Positions 1 to 9,300 of a stretch of 64,000 nt of DNA are shown one piece after another (positions within the stretch are counted from its first letter, which is position 1; every line of letters starts with the position of its first letter). Source of the DNA: Boseongicola aestuarii (GTDB lineage Bacteria; Pseudomonadota; Alphaproteobacteria; Rhodobacterales; Rhodobacteraceae); NCBI RefSeq assembly GCF_900184815.1, contig NZ_FXXQ01000002.1:434001-498000 (forward strand), read 5' to 3'. The translations under genes were made by a program, and so were the position numbers. Below the pieces are notes generated by a model. The model ran no database searches. It was not told where the DNA came from and was given only the letters and a program-made list of their open reading frames with translations.

Positions 1-747
1 CTGATGCGCTTTGACATGTCGGAGTACATGGAAAAGCACGCGGTCTCGCGGCTAATTGGTGCGCCTCCGGGCTATGTCGGCTTTGATCAGGGCGGGCTAT
101 TGACGGACGGTGTGGATCAGCATCCGCATTGTGTGTTGCTCCTTGACGAGATCGAAAAGGCGCATCCCGATGTGTTCAATATTCTGCTGCAGGTCATGGA
201 CCACGGCAGTCTGACGGATCACAACGGGCGCAAGGTCGACTTCCGCAACGTTGTGTTGATCATGACGTCGAACGCCGGTGCGGCGGACATGGCGAAGGCC
301 GCGATCGGCTTTGGTCGCGACAGGCGCGAGGGCGAGGACACGGCCGCGATCGAACGCACCTTCACGCCGGAATTCCGCAACCGTCTGGACGCGGTGATCA
401 GCTTTGGTGCGCTGCCGAAAGAAGTCATCCTCCAGGTCGTCGAAAAGTTTGTGCTGCAACTCGAAGCGCAACTGATGGACCGCAACGTTCACATCGAACT
501 GACGCGGCCTGCGGCGGAATGGCTGGCGAACAAAGGCTACGACGACAAGATGGGCGCGCGTCCTCTGGGGCGGGTCATCCAGGAAGAAATCAAGAAGCCT
601 CTGGCCGAGGAATTGCTGTTCGGCAAACTCGCCAAAGGTGGCATTGTCAAAGTGGGCGTGAAGGAGGGCAAGCTCGACCTTCGGATCGAACACAAGACAA
701 AGCGGATTTCTCCGAAGAAAAAGCCTCCGCTTCTGACGGCTGACTGA
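1..747 (+). CDS. clpA: ATP-dependent Clp protease ATP-binding subunit ClpA (C-terminal part)
   Basis: Only the last ~248 residues are present; the reading frame is open at the window edge. ClpA is the AAA+ unfoldase that feeds proteins into the ClpP peptidase. Visible parts belong to the second AAA+ module: Walker B LLLDEIEK (~47-53), sensor I IMTSN (~87-91), an IGF loop (~102-104) that in ClpA/ClpX docks onto ClpP, arginine-finger segment PEFRNRLD, and sensor II GARPLGR near residue 183. The IGF loop separates ClpA from ClpB, which lacks it. The C-terminus is a short Lys/Pro-rich tail. A strong hairpin terminator follows the stop codon. Confidence 0.95.
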   Translation: MMRFDMSEYMEKHAVSRLIGAPPGYVGFDQGGLLTDGVDQHPHCVLLLDEIEKAHPDVFNILLQVMDHGSLTDHNGRKVDFRNVVLIMTSNAGAADMAKAAIGFGRDRREGEDTAAIERTFTPEFRNRLDAVISFGALPKEVILQVVEKFVLQLEAQLMDRNVHIELTRPAAEWLANKGYDDKMGARPLGRVIQEEIKKPLAEELLFGKLAKGGIVKVGVKEGKLDLRIEHKTKRISPKKKPPLLTAD

Positions 748-765
748 CCCGCGCGAACCGCTTGA

Positions 766-803
766 AGAAAAAACGCCCCGCCGAAACGCGGGGCGTTTTT
801 TTC
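766..803. terminator. Rho-independent terminator after clpA, probably bidirectional
   Basis: A 10-bp perfect stem (772-781 with 788-797) with a 6-base loop, followed by a run of seven T (796-802) and preceded by a run of A that acts as a T tract on the other strand. It ends clpA; the minus-strand gene at 981-2945 ends 180 bases away and may use it too. The stretch 804-980 shows nothing else I can name. Confidence 0.88.
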
Positions 804-980
804 TTGCCCCCACAAAGGGGCGCTGCGCCTCGGCCTGAAAAGCCTCACACCGGGACTTCCTGACTCAAAGAAACACTCGCCCGTGCTCTTTCGGTCCGAA
901 CATCCGCGCCGGAGGCACCGCGACGTGCGGATGCACGGCGCAATAAATCGCGTGCGGAGGCGAATCCCTTCGCTCCGCTC

Positions 981-2945
981 TTAGCGCTCGGTCAGTTTGA
1001 GTTCTATCCGACGGTTCTGCGCGCGGGCTTCGGGCGTGTCGTCAGCATTGACAGGGCGGTATTCGCCGAAACCCGTGGCGGCCAGTCTGTCCGGAGGGAA
1101 ACCGAGCTCTTCGGTCATGAACTTCACCACCGACAAAGCGCGGCCCTGACTGAGTTCCCAGTTGTCGGCAAACTCGCCTGACCCTCCCAGCGGGATGTTA
1201 TCGGTGTGACCATCCACACGGATGATCCAGTCGATACTACTCGGGATCAGAGTGGCAACTTCGGCCAGGACATTTGCGACTCGCGCGATTTGCACCTGAC
1301 CTTCCTCAGACAGGGTGGCGGACGCGCTTTCGAATAAGACCTCGGACGAAAACACGAAGCGATCTCCGACGATCTGGACTTCTTCGCGGTCCCCGAGGAC
1401 CTGACGCATCGTTCCGAAGAACTCCGATCGGAAATCTTCAAGATCGGCGACCTGATTCTGCAGGCGTTCGGCCTCGATCCGCAGACGTTCGGCCTCGGCG
1501 GCCTCCAGTTCTGCGGCACGTTTGGCTTCCTGTGCCGCACGGGCAAGCGCGGTGTTCAGTTGCGAACCAAGTGCTTCGATGCGCACCTGCGCTTCGCTGT
1601 CGGCGTCTGCTGCCGCATCGAGAAGCGCCTGAAGCGACCCAAGCTCCGACCGCAGCGCTGCGACCTGCTGATTGAGCGCTTCGACTTCGCGCTGGCTTTG
1701 AGCGGACAGGGCTTCCTCTTCGGCCAATTGCTGGCGGGCCGTCGACAAAAGTGCTGCTTGGCGTTCCTGTTCGGTCAGAATTTCGGTCGCTGCGTTTTCC
1801 GCCGCAAGCCGGGCTGCCAGAGCCGCTGCAAGCTGGTCGCGGATCGCGGCAGTGTCTGCACTCGCCGCGCGCAGGTTGGCAACCTCGGCGGCCAGCGCCT
1901 CACGGTCAGCGAGTTCGGCCTCGCGGTTTTCGAGTTCCAGAAGAGCCGCTGCCAGACGGTCATTCAGTTCCGCCTCGACGGCATTCGCACCCGCCAAAAG
2001 GGTCAGCGTGTCTTCGGCCTTCTGGCGCTGCTCTTCGAGCGCCAACGACATGGCGGTCAATTCGGCATCGGCATTTTCAAGCCGCTCTCTCAGCGCCTCG
2101 GCGGCGGCCGCTTCGGCAAGGCGGGCCTGTTCTTCTTCGGAAAGTGCGCCTTCGGCATCCGCAAGCCGGGCACGCAGCGCTTCGGCGGCGGCCAGTTCGC
2201 GCAGCCGCGCCGCTTCGGCGCTTTCAAGTTCCGCCGTCAGCGATGCAGTACGGGCATCGGCTTCGGCCAGTGCGGCTTCCGTCGCCTCGGCGGCTTCCAG
2301 CGCCGCCAGCGCCTGCGAAAGCGAGGCTTCGCGCGTTTCGGCTTCCGCCCGAAGATCGGCAGTCAACGCCTCAAGGGCCTCGCGGCGTGCGGCGGCAAGG
2401 CGTGCGGCTTCGGTTTGCGCGTCAATCTCTGTACGGGCCTGAGCCAGCGCCAGTTGCAGCGCCTCCTGCTCGGAGATCAGCACTGCGCGCGCCGCTTCAA
2501 GGTCGTTGATGTCGGCGGCCAGTTCCGCGCCAAGCGCGCGCGCATCGTCACGCTCGGACAAGAGCGTCGCGACCTGCGCTTCGAAAGAGGCAATTGCCGC
2601 GTCGCGTTCAGACAGAGCCTGGGCCTGCTGGTCAAGTTGTCCGGTCAGGTTGCTAATCAGCACCGACTGCCGGTCGCTTTCGCTTTGCAGAGACGTCAGG
2701 TCGTCTTCCAGCCGCGAGGTTTGCTGCTGCGACAGACCAAGGGCGATCGACAGCGAGGTGACCTCGGCGGCGAGTTGGTCAAGTTCGGTTTCTTGTCCGG
2801 TAATCGTCTCGCGTTGCACGGCCTGCATCACCATGAAGATCGTCAGGACGAACATCAGGACCAGCAAGAGGGCGGTCATCGCATCCACGAAGCCGGGCCA
2901 GATCGACCCGGACATCCGTTGCGAGGATCGACGGGTCAGCGCCAT
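981..2945 (-). CDS. MotB/OmpA-like peptidoglycan-binding protein with very long coiled coil
   Basis: 654 residues. An N-terminal transmembrane helix (~17-40) carries the MotB-like pattern FVDAMTALLL with an acidic residue (Asp21) at the start of the helix, the position that binds the ion in MotB, TolR and ExbD. Residues ~45-500 are Ala/Glu/Arg/Leu-rich heptads, a predicted long coiled coil. The last ~125 residues are an OmpA/MotB peptidoglycan-binding domain with VDGHTDN and the C-terminal NRRIELKL. The stop of the MotA-like gene upstream lies 3 bases before this ATG, so the two are co-transcribed. Inference: plug-less ion-driven stator or envelope-anchoring complex; not a flagellar motB, since no flagellar genes are near. 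Substrate or partner unknown. Confidence 0.85.
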   Translation of the reverse strand: MALTRRSSQRMSGSIWPGFVDAMTALLLVLMFVLTIFMVMQAVQRETITGQETELDQLAAEVTSLSIALGLSQQQTSRLEDDLTSLQSESDRQSVLISNLTGQLDQQAQALSERDAAIASFEAQVATLLSERDDARALGAELAADINDLEAARAVLISEQEALQLALAQARTEIDAQTEAARLAAARREALEALTADLRAEAETREASLSQALAALEAAEATEAALAEADARTASLTAELESAEAARLRELAAAEALRARLADAEGALSEEEQARLAEAAAAEALRERLENADAELTAMSLALEEQRQKAEDTLTLLAGANAVEAELNDRLAAALLELENREAELADREALAAEVANLRAASADTAAIRDQLAAALAARLAAENAATEILTEQERQAALLSTARQQLAEEEALSAQSQREVEALNQQVAALRSELGSLQALLDAAADADSEAQVRIEALGSQLNTALARAAQEAKRAAELEAAEAERLRIEAERLQNQVADLEDFRSEFFGTMRQVLGDREEVQIVGDRFVFSSEVLFESASATLSEEGQVQIARVANVLAEVATLIPSSIDWIIRVDGHTDNIPLGGSGEFADNWELSQGRALSVVKFMTEELGFPPDRLAATGFGEYRPVNADDTPEARAQNRRIELKLTER

Positions 2946-2948
2946 GGC

Positions 2949-4142
2949 TTAATACGTTCCGCCAGAGCGATCACGGGCCAGATCGCGCACGGCTTTGGTC
3001 AATTGCCCGAGATCCGAACGCAACTCGCTCAGGGATTCCTGACGACCTGCGGACATTTCTTCAAGGATGCGCAGCATCTGAACATCCATCGAGCGCAGGC
3101 GCATCCGGCTTTCGGCATCAACCTGCCCCGTTCCTTCGGTCACGAGTGTTTCGATCGCTTCGCTCAGGCGTTCCTGACTGTGGATGACCGCAGACATGTC
3201 GGGGCCAGCGTTTACGTCGCCTTCGCCCAAACGGTCGGCAAGTCGCGATACAGCATTCGCCAGCATACCAAGGCGGTCTTCGGCGGCTTCGCGGCGCGAG
3301 GCGGCTTCTTCATAAAACGCCTGCATCTGGTCGAGACGTTCGGCCATGTGCTCGGACAATTGTGCGATTGCGCCTGTGTCGATTGCGGTTTCGCCGCCGC
3401 CTTCGTCTGCGGAATATCCGATGCGCGTGATGGTCGAGAGCCATTCTTCCAGCTCGCGGTAAAAGCGGTTTTGGCCGTGGCTTGCGAAAAGCTCAAGCAG
3501 GCCGACGACAAGCGATCCCGCAAGACCAAGGAGCGACGACGCGAAGGCCACGCCCATGCCGCCAAGCTGTGCTTCCAGCCCGGTCATCAGGCGTTCAAAG
3601 ACCGCGACGCCGCTATCACCTTCTTGCGGCGCCAGCGAACGGATGGTGTCCACAACCGCCGGAACTGTGGTCGCAAGGCCGTAGAACGTACCCAAAAGGC
3701 CAAGGAAAATCAGCAGGTTGACAATATAGCGCGTGATATCGCGTGCTTCGTCGATGCGGGTTGCGACGGAATCGAGCACCGATCGGGTGGACGAAACGCC
3801 AAGCTGCATCCGGGCACCGCGTTTGCGCAGAAGGTTCGCCAGTGGCGCCAGCAATCGCGGCGCTGCGGTGAACTGATGCCCCGGACGGTCACGGGCGAAT
3901 CCTTCGATCCAAATGACCGAACTGACAAGCTGGTAGACCTGCCAGAAACAGGCAAAGACGCCGATGACGAAAACAAAGGCTATGAAGCCGTTGAGATAGG
4001 GGTTCGCCAGAAAGACTGGCGCGACCTGGGGGTAGGCCACATATGCACCCGCGCCGACCAGTCCTAAAACGATCAGCATCGTCAGAATCTGACGATACGG
4101 TTGGGTGAATTGTAGCTCGACCTCGCGATCCGGTTTGTCCAT
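2949..4142 (-). CDS. MotA/TolQ/ExbB-family proton channel protein
   Basis: 397 residues with hydrophobic segments at ~17-38, ~48-75, ~140-165 and ~185-215. The third and fourth carry the family signatures GLLGTFYGL and GMGVAFASSLLGLAGS. About 170 C-terminal residues follow in the cytoplasm, rich in short amphipathic helices. Family members form pentamers around a MotB/TolR/ExbD dimer and use ion flow to move or turn it. The next gene downstream is exactly such a MotB-like partner. The pair resembles ZorA/ZorB in arrangement, but no ZorC, ZorD or ZorE is present, so I do not call it Zorya. Automatic annotation would probably read 'biopolymer transporter ExbB'. Confidence 0.8.
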   Translation of the reverse strand: MDKPDREVELQFTQPYRQILTMLIVLGLVGAGAYVAYPQVAPVFLANPYLNGFIAFVFVIGVFACFWQVYQLVSSVIWIEGFARDRPGHQFTAAPRLLAPLANLLRKRGARMQLGVSSTRSVLDSVATRIDEARDITRYIVNLLIFLGLLGTFYGLATTVPAVVDTIRSLAPQEGDSGVAVFERLMTGLEAQLGGMGVAFASSLLGLAGSLVVGLLELFASHGQNRFYRELEEWLSTITRIGYSADEGGGETAIDTGAIAQLSEHMAERLDQMQAFYEEAASRREAAEDRLGMLANAVSRLADRLGEGDVNAGPDMSAVIHSQERLSEAIETLVTEGTGQVDAESRMRLRSMDVQMLRILEEMSAGRQESLSELRSDLGQLTKAVRDLARDRSGGTY

Positions 4143-4217
4143 TCGGGGGCCGGTCCTGACGCTGTTATATTTGGGGCAGAATAGGCGAAGCCCGGCGCGC
4201 TGCCAACCTCAATCGAA

Positions 4218-4781
4218 TCAGGTCGCGCTGACGATCTCGCGGACGCGATCACTAAGCCATGCAAGCTCCGCGTCTTCGATGCCGAGATCAATCAAGTGAC
4301 TGAAAGTATTCCATAAATACTCGGTGTTGGGGCCGCGTCCGCCAACCGCATGGGCGATGATCTGCGCCTGCCGTTCAAGCTCCATGCCGCCGACGTATTG
4401 CACATGGTCTGTATCAACGACGTAGGAAAGCGCCATAACGGTCTCGCCATCCTCGAAAGTGACGGGCAGAACACGCTCGATGTAGGCCGAAGAAATCAGC
4501 TCCCGCTCGCGCAGATAAGCGACCGTGGCCTCGGCCTTTTCGTCAGGAACCGCAAAGGCTACGCCGGTGCAGGACGCGTCCGGGGCCGGATCGAGCGCAA
4601 GGACCAGTCCGGGGTCGGCATCGGTGCCGCGATGATGGATCGACGACATGCAAAAGCTGCGCCGAAACCCGTGCATCGTGGCAAGGCGTCGCTCGGCCAC
4701 CGGAAAGCCCGGGTTCCAGATCAGCGATCCATAGCCGAAGACCCAAAGGGGGGTCGCAAGTGTCTCTGGTCCTTTATTCAT
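4218..4781 (-). CDS. chaC: ChaC-type gamma-glutamylcyclotransferase
   Basis: 187 residues. The family cleaves glutathione to 5-oxoproline and Cys-Gly in the cytoplasm. Signature WVFGYGSLIWNPGF (~13-26) forms the substrate loop; YLREREL, about 40% along, matches the conserved Glu-containing motif. The ATG at 4781 is chosen because the fold starts 12 residues later; a longer open frame to 5003 runs over the divergent neighbour and gives a low-complexity N-terminus. Divergent from the DUF2125 gene with 43 bases between the starts, so both promoters are packed together. Confidence 0.88.
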   Translation of the reverse strand: MNKGPETLATPLWVFGYGSLIWNPGFPVAERRLATMHGFRRSFCMSSIHHRGTDADPGLVLALDPAPDASCTGVAFAVPDEKAEATVAYLRERELISSAYIERVLPVTFEDGETVMALSYVVDTDHVQYVGGMELERQAQIIAHAVGGRGPNTEYLWNTFSHLIDLGIEDAELAWLSDRVREIVSAT

Positions 4782-4824
4782 AAGGCCTCTAATACGAGGC
4801 AACGCAAAAAGGGGAAAGGGCCAA

Positions 4825-5826
4825 ATGGGTCGTTTGATCGTCGTGGTTTTGGTGGCGTCACTGGGATGGATGGCGTGGTGGGCTTTCGGGTCGTCCGCGC
4901 TGGATCGCGCGCTGACGGCTTGGGTCGATGAGCGCCGCTCGGAAGGCTGGGCGGCGGATGTTGCCGATATTGATGTCGCGGGCTTTCCCAATCGTTTCGA
5001 CACGACCCTGAGCGATATCCGCTTTGCCGATCCTGAGACGGGCGTTGCCTGGTCCGCGCCGTTCCTTCAGCTTCTGGCGCTGGCCTACAAACCGCACCAG
5101 GTGATCGCGGTGCTGCCGAACGAACACCGTCTTTCGACGCCGCTGCAGACGCTCGACCTCAGCCACGATCAGGCGCGTGGGTCCATCTTCATGCAGCCAA
5201 GCCCATCGCTGCCGCTGGACCGTTCGACGATCATCATCGAAGCATTGAGCGTCGGCTCGACCCTTGGCTGGACCGCGCGCCTTGACGAGGGTCGTTTCGC
5301 CACCGAACAAATCCCGGCGCGCGCGAATGCACATCGGATCGGTGCCGAACTGCTGGGATTTCATCCGCCGCAGGAGGTGCTTGCAATCCTCGACCCCGCC
5401 GGGCTGCTGCCCAGGACGGTCGAACGCATGCGCTTTGATGCCGACATCGGATTCACCGCCCCCTGGGATCGTGGCGCCATCGAAATTGCGCGCCCTCAAA
5501 TCGTCCGGATCGATCTGAATGACCTCTCAGCCGAATGGGGAAGCGTCACGTTCCGCGCGGCCGGTGCCCTTGACGTCGACGCACGCGGCACGCCAACGGG
5601 CGAGATTTCTATCAAGGCCGTTGATTGGCGCCGTCTGCTGCAGATGTTCGTCGCAAGCGGGATGGTCGGTGAAAACGTCGCGCCAACCATCGAGACCGCT
5701 CTGGAATTCCTCGCAGCGCTGAAAGGCCCCTCGGATACGATCGACGCCGATCTCAGCCTGCGCTCAGGCCGTGTTTTCCTCGGCCCTATCCCGCTGGGGG
5801 ACGCACCGAAGATCGTCATCCGCTGA
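4825..5826 (+). CDS. DUF2125 family exported protein
   Basis: 333 residues. The N-terminus is a hydrophobic anchor or signal (~3-22). The rest matches the alphaproteobacterial DUF2125 family: an early VDERRSEGW segment, then DVAGFPNRFDTTLSDI, and a beta-rich body with LSLRSGRVFLGPIPLG near the end. Preceded by a purine-rich ribosome-binding stretch (4811-4820). Function unknown; the fold is reminiscent of periplasmic AsmA/YdgA-like lipid-handling proteins, but that is only an impression. A dispersed hairpin repeat follows the stop codon. Confidence 0.78.
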   Translation: MGRLIVVVLVASLGWMAWWAFGSSALDRALTAWVDERRSEGWAADVADIDVAGFPNRFDTTLSDIRFADPETGVAWSAPFLQLLALAYKPHQVIAVLPNEHRLSTPLQTLDLSHDQARGSIFMQPSPSLPLDRSTIIIEALSVGSTLGWTARLDEGRFATEQIPARANAHRIGAELLGFHPPQEVLAILDPAGLLPRTVERMRFDADIGFTAPWDRGAIEIARPQIVRIDLNDLSAEWGSVTFRAAGALDVDARGTPTGEISIKAVDWRRLLQMFVASGMVGENVAPTIETALEFLAALKGPSDTIDADLSLRSGRVFLGPIPLGDAPKIVIR

Positions 5827-5828
5827 TA

Positions 5829-5880
5829 CTGTTCTTTGGGTCCGGAAAATCCCGGGGGAGCGAAGCGGGGGCAGAGCCCC
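5829..5880 (+). repeat. Dispersed hairpin repeat, copy A
   Basis: Sequence pattern: TTCTTTGGGTC, a short A run, CCCGGGGG, then a small hairpin (5868-5872 with 5876-5880, 3-base loop). It matches the copy at 63562-63611 closely and two looser copies at 16805-16852 and 62514-62565. Here it fills the 66-base gap between convergent genes and may serve as a transcription end signal. Confidence 0.7.
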
Positions 5881-5892
5881 GAACAAGCCGCT

Positions 5893-6465
5893 TTAACGGC
5901 AATACGGCCCACCGCGATGATCTGCGACATCGAAGTGGAAATGGTCCTGATGGTGCCGGTCCGCGTTGGGTCCAAGGACGGTCCCGAACGGCCCGCAAGC
6001 CGCCCCGTGCATGCGCCTCAGGACCCGGCTGTCCTCGCCGCGCCAGCCGCGCAGAACGCTGATCCGCTCACCACTTGCCAGAACGAAGCTGGATATATCG
6101 ATCGCGCGTCCCTGCGCATGTTCAGACAGACGGGCGCCCGCGCGGCTGTTGCGGGTCCGGCATGCGTAATGCGCCGCGACGGTCAGTTCGACCAACCCAC
6201 CACCGCGCCGCCCGATCGCCGGCACAGCCCCGCGTCGCACCCAGCGGTCCAGTGCGCGCGCCGTTCGCATCGTCATGATCGACGGGCGCGACAGGCGCAC
6301 GCCCGCAACTTCGGTCACAACCCAGGCATCGCGGACGCCACAACCGCCGGGCCCCGTGACCGGCGCGCGTTTGACGGCCACAAGTCCAGGCAAATTCGCA
6401 CTGTTATCCCCACCGCCGCAGGCCACCAGAGCCAGCAACGCAAGTCCTGCAATCAATCGCTTCAT
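5893..6465 (-). CDS. Extensin-like C-terminal domain lipoprotein
   Basis: 190 residues. A lipoprotein signal with lipobox LVAC (Cys16) directs it to the envelope. The body matches the bacterial extensin-like C-terminal domain (Extensin-like_C): Cys-rich ends (CGVRDA, HYACR, CGPFG, final YCR), and SEHAQGRAIDIS plus DHFHFD, which resemble the metal-binding His/Asp motifs of M15/LAS-type peptidoglycan peptidases. Inference: cell-wall-related enzyme. Its ATG overlaps the tyrA stop codon as ATGA, so it is translationally coupled to the aromatic amino-acid genes. Confidence 0.8.
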   Translation of the reverse strand: MKRLIAGLALLALVACGGGDNSANLPGLVAVKRAPVTGPGGCGVRDAWVVTEVAGVRLSRPSIMTMRTARALDRWVRRGAVPAIGRRGGGLVELTVAAHYACRTRNSRAGARLSEHAQGRAIDISSFVLASGERISVLRGWRGEDSRVLRRMHGAACGPFGTVLGPNADRHHQDHFHFDVADHRGGPYCR

Positions 6466-7385
6466 GACTTCTTTCCGATCCGGCCAAAGTCAGGCGCATC
6501 CGTATCCTGACCAGCCTCGATTATGCCCCGTCGAATGGCGCGCGTGTGGGTGAAATAGTCGAAAAGGTGATCGCCGTCGCCGGTACGAATAGCACGCTGC
6601 AAGGCGAAAAGCTCTTCCGTGAACCGTCCGAGGATTTCCAGCGTCGCCTCTTTGTTGTTGAGGAACACGTCACGCCACATCGTCGGATCCGATGCAGCGA
6701 TCCGGGTGAAATCGCGAAAACCGGCGGCGGAGTATTTGATCACTTCGCTGTCGGTGACGCGTCTCAGATCATCGGCCACACCCACCATCGTATAGGCGAT
6801 CAGGTGCGGCGTGTGGCTGGTCACGGCCAAAACCAGATCGTGGTGGTCGACCTCCATCGTCTCGACCTTGGCCCCCATGCCTTCCCAAAGGCGCGTCAGT
6901 CGCGCGACCGCCTCGGTATTCGCGTTTTCGTCCGGCACAAGGATGGTGAACCGGTTCTCGAACAATTCCGCAAACCCCGAGCGCGGCCCGGAGTGTTCGG
7001 TTCCGGCCAGCGGATGCCCCGGAATAAAGTCGACGTGGTCAGGCAGATGCGGTCCGACGGCCTCCACCACCGCGCGCTTGACCGACCCGACGTCAGTGAT
7101 CGTCGCGCCCTTTGCCAGATGCGGCCCAATCTCAAGCGCCACGGGTTCCATCGCTCCGATGGGCATGGCGAGGACGACAAGGTCGGCGCCTTGGACGGCT
7201 TCGGTCGCACTGTCGACAACGCGGTCACAAAACCCGATCTCGCTGGCGATCTCGCGCGTCTCAACCGAGCGCGCGGTTCCGACGATCTCACCGGCAAGCC
7301 CGCCGCGCCGCATGGCATGGGCCATCGACGAGGCGATCAACCCCAGTCCGATTAAAGCGACGCGTTCATAAATCCGAGCCATCAT
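6462..7385 (-). CDS. tyrA: Prephenate/arogenate dehydrogenase
   Basis: 307 residues. Catalyses NAD(P)-dependent oxidative decarboxylation of prephenate (or arogenate) in tyrosine synthesis. The N-terminal Rossmann motif reads GLGLIASS, with Ala where most TyrA proteins have Gly. Then come PIGAM, DVGSVK, the [13 protein letters not shown] substrate motif and a helical dimerisation half with [10 protein letters not shown]. No chorismate mutase domain is fused. The start ATG overlaps the hisC stop (ATGA); the stop overlaps the extensin-like start. HisC-type enzymes can also transaminate aromatic keto acids, which explains the pairing with hisC. Confidence 0.93.
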   Translation of the reverse strand: MMARIYERVALIGLGLIASSMAHAMRRGGLAGEIVGTARSVETREIASEIGFCDRVVDSATEAVQGADLVVLAMPIGAMEPVALEIGPHLAKGATITDVGSVKRAVVEAVGPHLPDHVDFIPGHPLAGTEHSGPRSGFAELFENRFTILVPDENANTEAVARLTRLWEGMGAKVETMEVDHHDLVLAVTSHTPHLIAYTMVGVADDLRRVTDSEVIKYSAAGFRDFTRIAASDPTMWRDVFLNNKEATLEILGRFTEELFALQRAIRTGDGDHLFDYFTHTRAIRRGIIEAGQDTDAPDFGRIGKKS

Positions 7386-8467
7386 TCGCCCTTTCGAAAT
7401 CGTTCAATCGAGTCGCGCACCCGTTGGCAATTGGCTTGTGTGCCAATCGTGATCCGCAGGCATTCGGGCAGGCCATAGCCTGCCACCTTACGCACAAGGA
7501 TGCCATCACTGCGCAGCGCTGCCTCGCAGGCATTGGCCTCCGCCGCATCTGCAAATCGCGCAAGGATATAGTTGGCGTGACTTGGGTCAGACGGAATTCC
7601 GATCTCCGCCAAAGCCTCGGCAAGCCAAGTTCTGAGGCGCGCGTTTTCGGATTGACAGTGTTCAGCGAAGGCACGGTCCAGCATTGCCGCCTGTGCCGTC
7701 GCAAGTTGCGGCACGCCCAGATTGAACGGCCCGCGCAAACGGTTCAGCGTATCGATGACATGGGTCGGACCATAGCCCCAGCCAACGCGCAATCCGCCAA
7801 GACCATAGAGCTTGGAGAACGTACGCGTCATGACAACGGTCTCGCGGGATTCGACCAGCGACGCTCCGCCATCATAGCCTTCGGCAAACTCGACATAGGC
7901 CCCGTCAAGGACCAGCAGAACGTGATCCGGCAGGCTGTCGGCCAGCCTGTGCAGGTCCTCATTGCCGATCATCGTTCCGGTGGGGTTGCCGGGGTTCGTC
8001 AGGAACACCAGCCGCGTCGCATCCGTCACGGCCGCCAGAATGGCGTCCACGTCCACGACCCGCTCGCGTTCGGGCACGACGACGGGCGTGGCCCCTGCAC
8101 CGAGGGCCAGAATCCGGTACATCGAGAACCCGTGCTCCGTATAGATCACCTCAAGTCCCGGCCCCGCGTAGGCCTGACAGAGAAACGTCAGGATTTCGTC
8201 AGACCCGGCACCGCAAATGATGCGATCCGCGTCCAGCCCATGCACATCGGCAATCGCCTTGCGCAAGCTGGCATGATCGCTGGACGGATAGCGATGCAGC
8301 GTCGCCGCTGTCGCGATAAGGGCGTCCTGCGCCGACTGAGGCGGCCCGAACGGGTTTTCGTTCGAGCTGAGTTTCAGCACCTGATCATGCCCGTCAATGC
8401 GGCTCTCACCGCCCTTGTAAAGCACGATATCGTCAATGCCGGGTTGGGGTTTTATCGAATGTGTCAT
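7382..8467 (-). CDS. hisC: Histidinol-phosphate aminotransferase (also likely aromatic aminotransferase)
   Basis: 361 residues, class-II PLP aminotransferase. Motifs: [10 protein letters not shown] near the N-terminus, NPGNPTG, and the PLP lysine in [16 protein letters not shown]. The ATG at 8467 gives a family-typical N-terminus ([12 protein letters not shown]); an upstream GTG at 8536 would only add 23 unconserved residues. Transaminates imidazole-acetol phosphate in histidine synthesis; its position beside tyrA suggests a role in Tyr/Phe formation too. Divergent from a methyltransferase gene. Confidence 0.92.
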   Translation of the reverse strand: MTHSIKPQPGIDDIVLYKGGESRIDGHDQVLKLSSNENPFGPPQSAQDALIATAATLHRYPSSDHASLRKAIADVHGLDADRIICGAGSDEILTFLCQAYAGPGLEVIYTEHGFSMYRILALGAGATPVVVPERERVVDVDAILAAVTDATRLVFLTNPGNPTGTMIGNEDLHRLADSLPDHVLLVLDGAYVEFAEGYDGGASLVESRETVVMTRTFSKLYGLGGLRVGWGYGPTHVIDTLNRLRGPFNLGVPQLATAQAAMLDRAFAEHCQSENARLRTWLAEALAEIGIPSDPSHANYILARFADAAEANACEAALRSDGILVRKVAGYGLPECLRITIGTQANCQRVRDSIERFRKGE

Positions 8468-8563
8468 TGCTCTCGTTCCGGGTCCGCTTCTTCCTAGCGG
8501 CGTGACCGCGCCAACGCCAGCGGCGATCTGGCGCACGGGCTGCGATCATGGCACTCTGAACAC

Positions 8564-9187
8564 ATGAGCGACGCACCGCAAAGCCTGACCAACCGCTACG
8601 ATAGCGCCGCCGGCAAATGGCGCGACAAAATGCGCACACTTGGGTATTATGACGGCTATCTCGGGTTCCTCTGCGAACCCGGCCCCCGCCCCGGGGCGCA
8701 TTCCCGCGTAATCGATGTGGGAGCCGGAACCGCGGCTTTTTCGGAGGCCTGGGTGGCCGTCAACGGCACGCCATCAAAGCTGACGCTCATTGAGCCCAGC
8801 CAAGCGATGCTGGACCGCGGAGCCTCGGCCTTGCGCGCACGCGGGGTCGCGCCGCGGCTTTTGCGGGGGACGTTGGGCGAGGTGCAGGATGACCCCGCCA
8901 ATGAAGTGCTGGCCGCCCATGTCATCGAACACTGCCCCGACCCAGCCCTAGCGCTGAACCAACTCAAGAGCCTGACTGTGAGAGGTGGCCGCCTTCGCCT
9001 TGTGGTGTCCAAACCCCATTGGTGCAATGCGATAATCTGGCTGCAATGGCGCCACCGAACATTCGGCAAAGCCGAAATCCGATCGCTTGTGAAAGAGGCC
9101 GGCTTCGAAATCGAAAGTGATTATGCGTTCCCCTCCGGGCCGCCATCCCGGACCAGCTACGGCCTCGTCGCTCGCCGACCCGATTAA
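8564..9187 (+). CDS. Class I SAM-dependent methyltransferase
   Basis: 207 residues. SAM-binding motif I is RVIDVGAGTAAF (~47-58), followed by an acidic residue in LIEPS (motif II) and AAHVIEHCPDP (motif IV region). This is the UbiE/BioC-like Methyltransf_11 type; the substrate cannot be told. The stop codon lies inside a palindrome (9184-9209) shared in form with the end of pheA. Convergent with yejF. Confidence 0.8.
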   Translation: MSDAPQSLTNRYDSAAGKWRDKMRTLGYYDGYLGFLCEPGPRPGAHSRVIDVGAGTAAFSEAWVAVNGTPSKLTLIEPSQAMLDRGASALRARGVAPRLLRGTLGEVQDDPANEVLAAHVIEHCPDPALALNQLKSLTVRGGRLRLVVSKPHWCNAIIWLQWRHRTFGKAEIRSLVKEAGFEIESDYAFPSGPPSRTSYGLVARRPD

Positions 9188-9209
9188 CCCTAACACCCAT
9201 TAAGGTTAA
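9184..9209. repeat. Palindrome overlapping the methyltransferase stop codon
   Basis: Imperfect 10-base arms TTAACCCTAA and TTAAGGTTAA around a 6-base spacer. The first arm contains the stop codon (9185-9187). A perfect version sits at the pheA stop (16743-16768). The rest of 9210-9300 shows nothing further. Confidence 0.7.
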
Positions 9210-9300
9210 CGCGGCCTCAGATCCGGGGAGTGACGCAGCCCCATTCACCCTTTCAAAAACACCAATTCCACACGTCAGGGACAGGCAGCCGCTCGAAACC

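Noticed and set aside
1560-4067. An 835-codon open frame on the plus strand opposite the MotA/MotB-like genes
   Set aside because: It is antisense to two well-supported genes; its length follows from the repetitive GC-rich coiled-coil coding sequence, and its translation has no recognisable domain.
981-4142. Zorya anti-phage system
   Set aside because: The pair resembles ZorA/ZorB, but no ZorC, ZorD or ZorE gene is present, and flanking genes are housekeeping.
7112-8497. A 461-codon plus-strand open frame across tyrA and hisC
   Set aside because: Antisense to conserved genes, Arg/Ser-rich with no domain; a shadow of codon bias.
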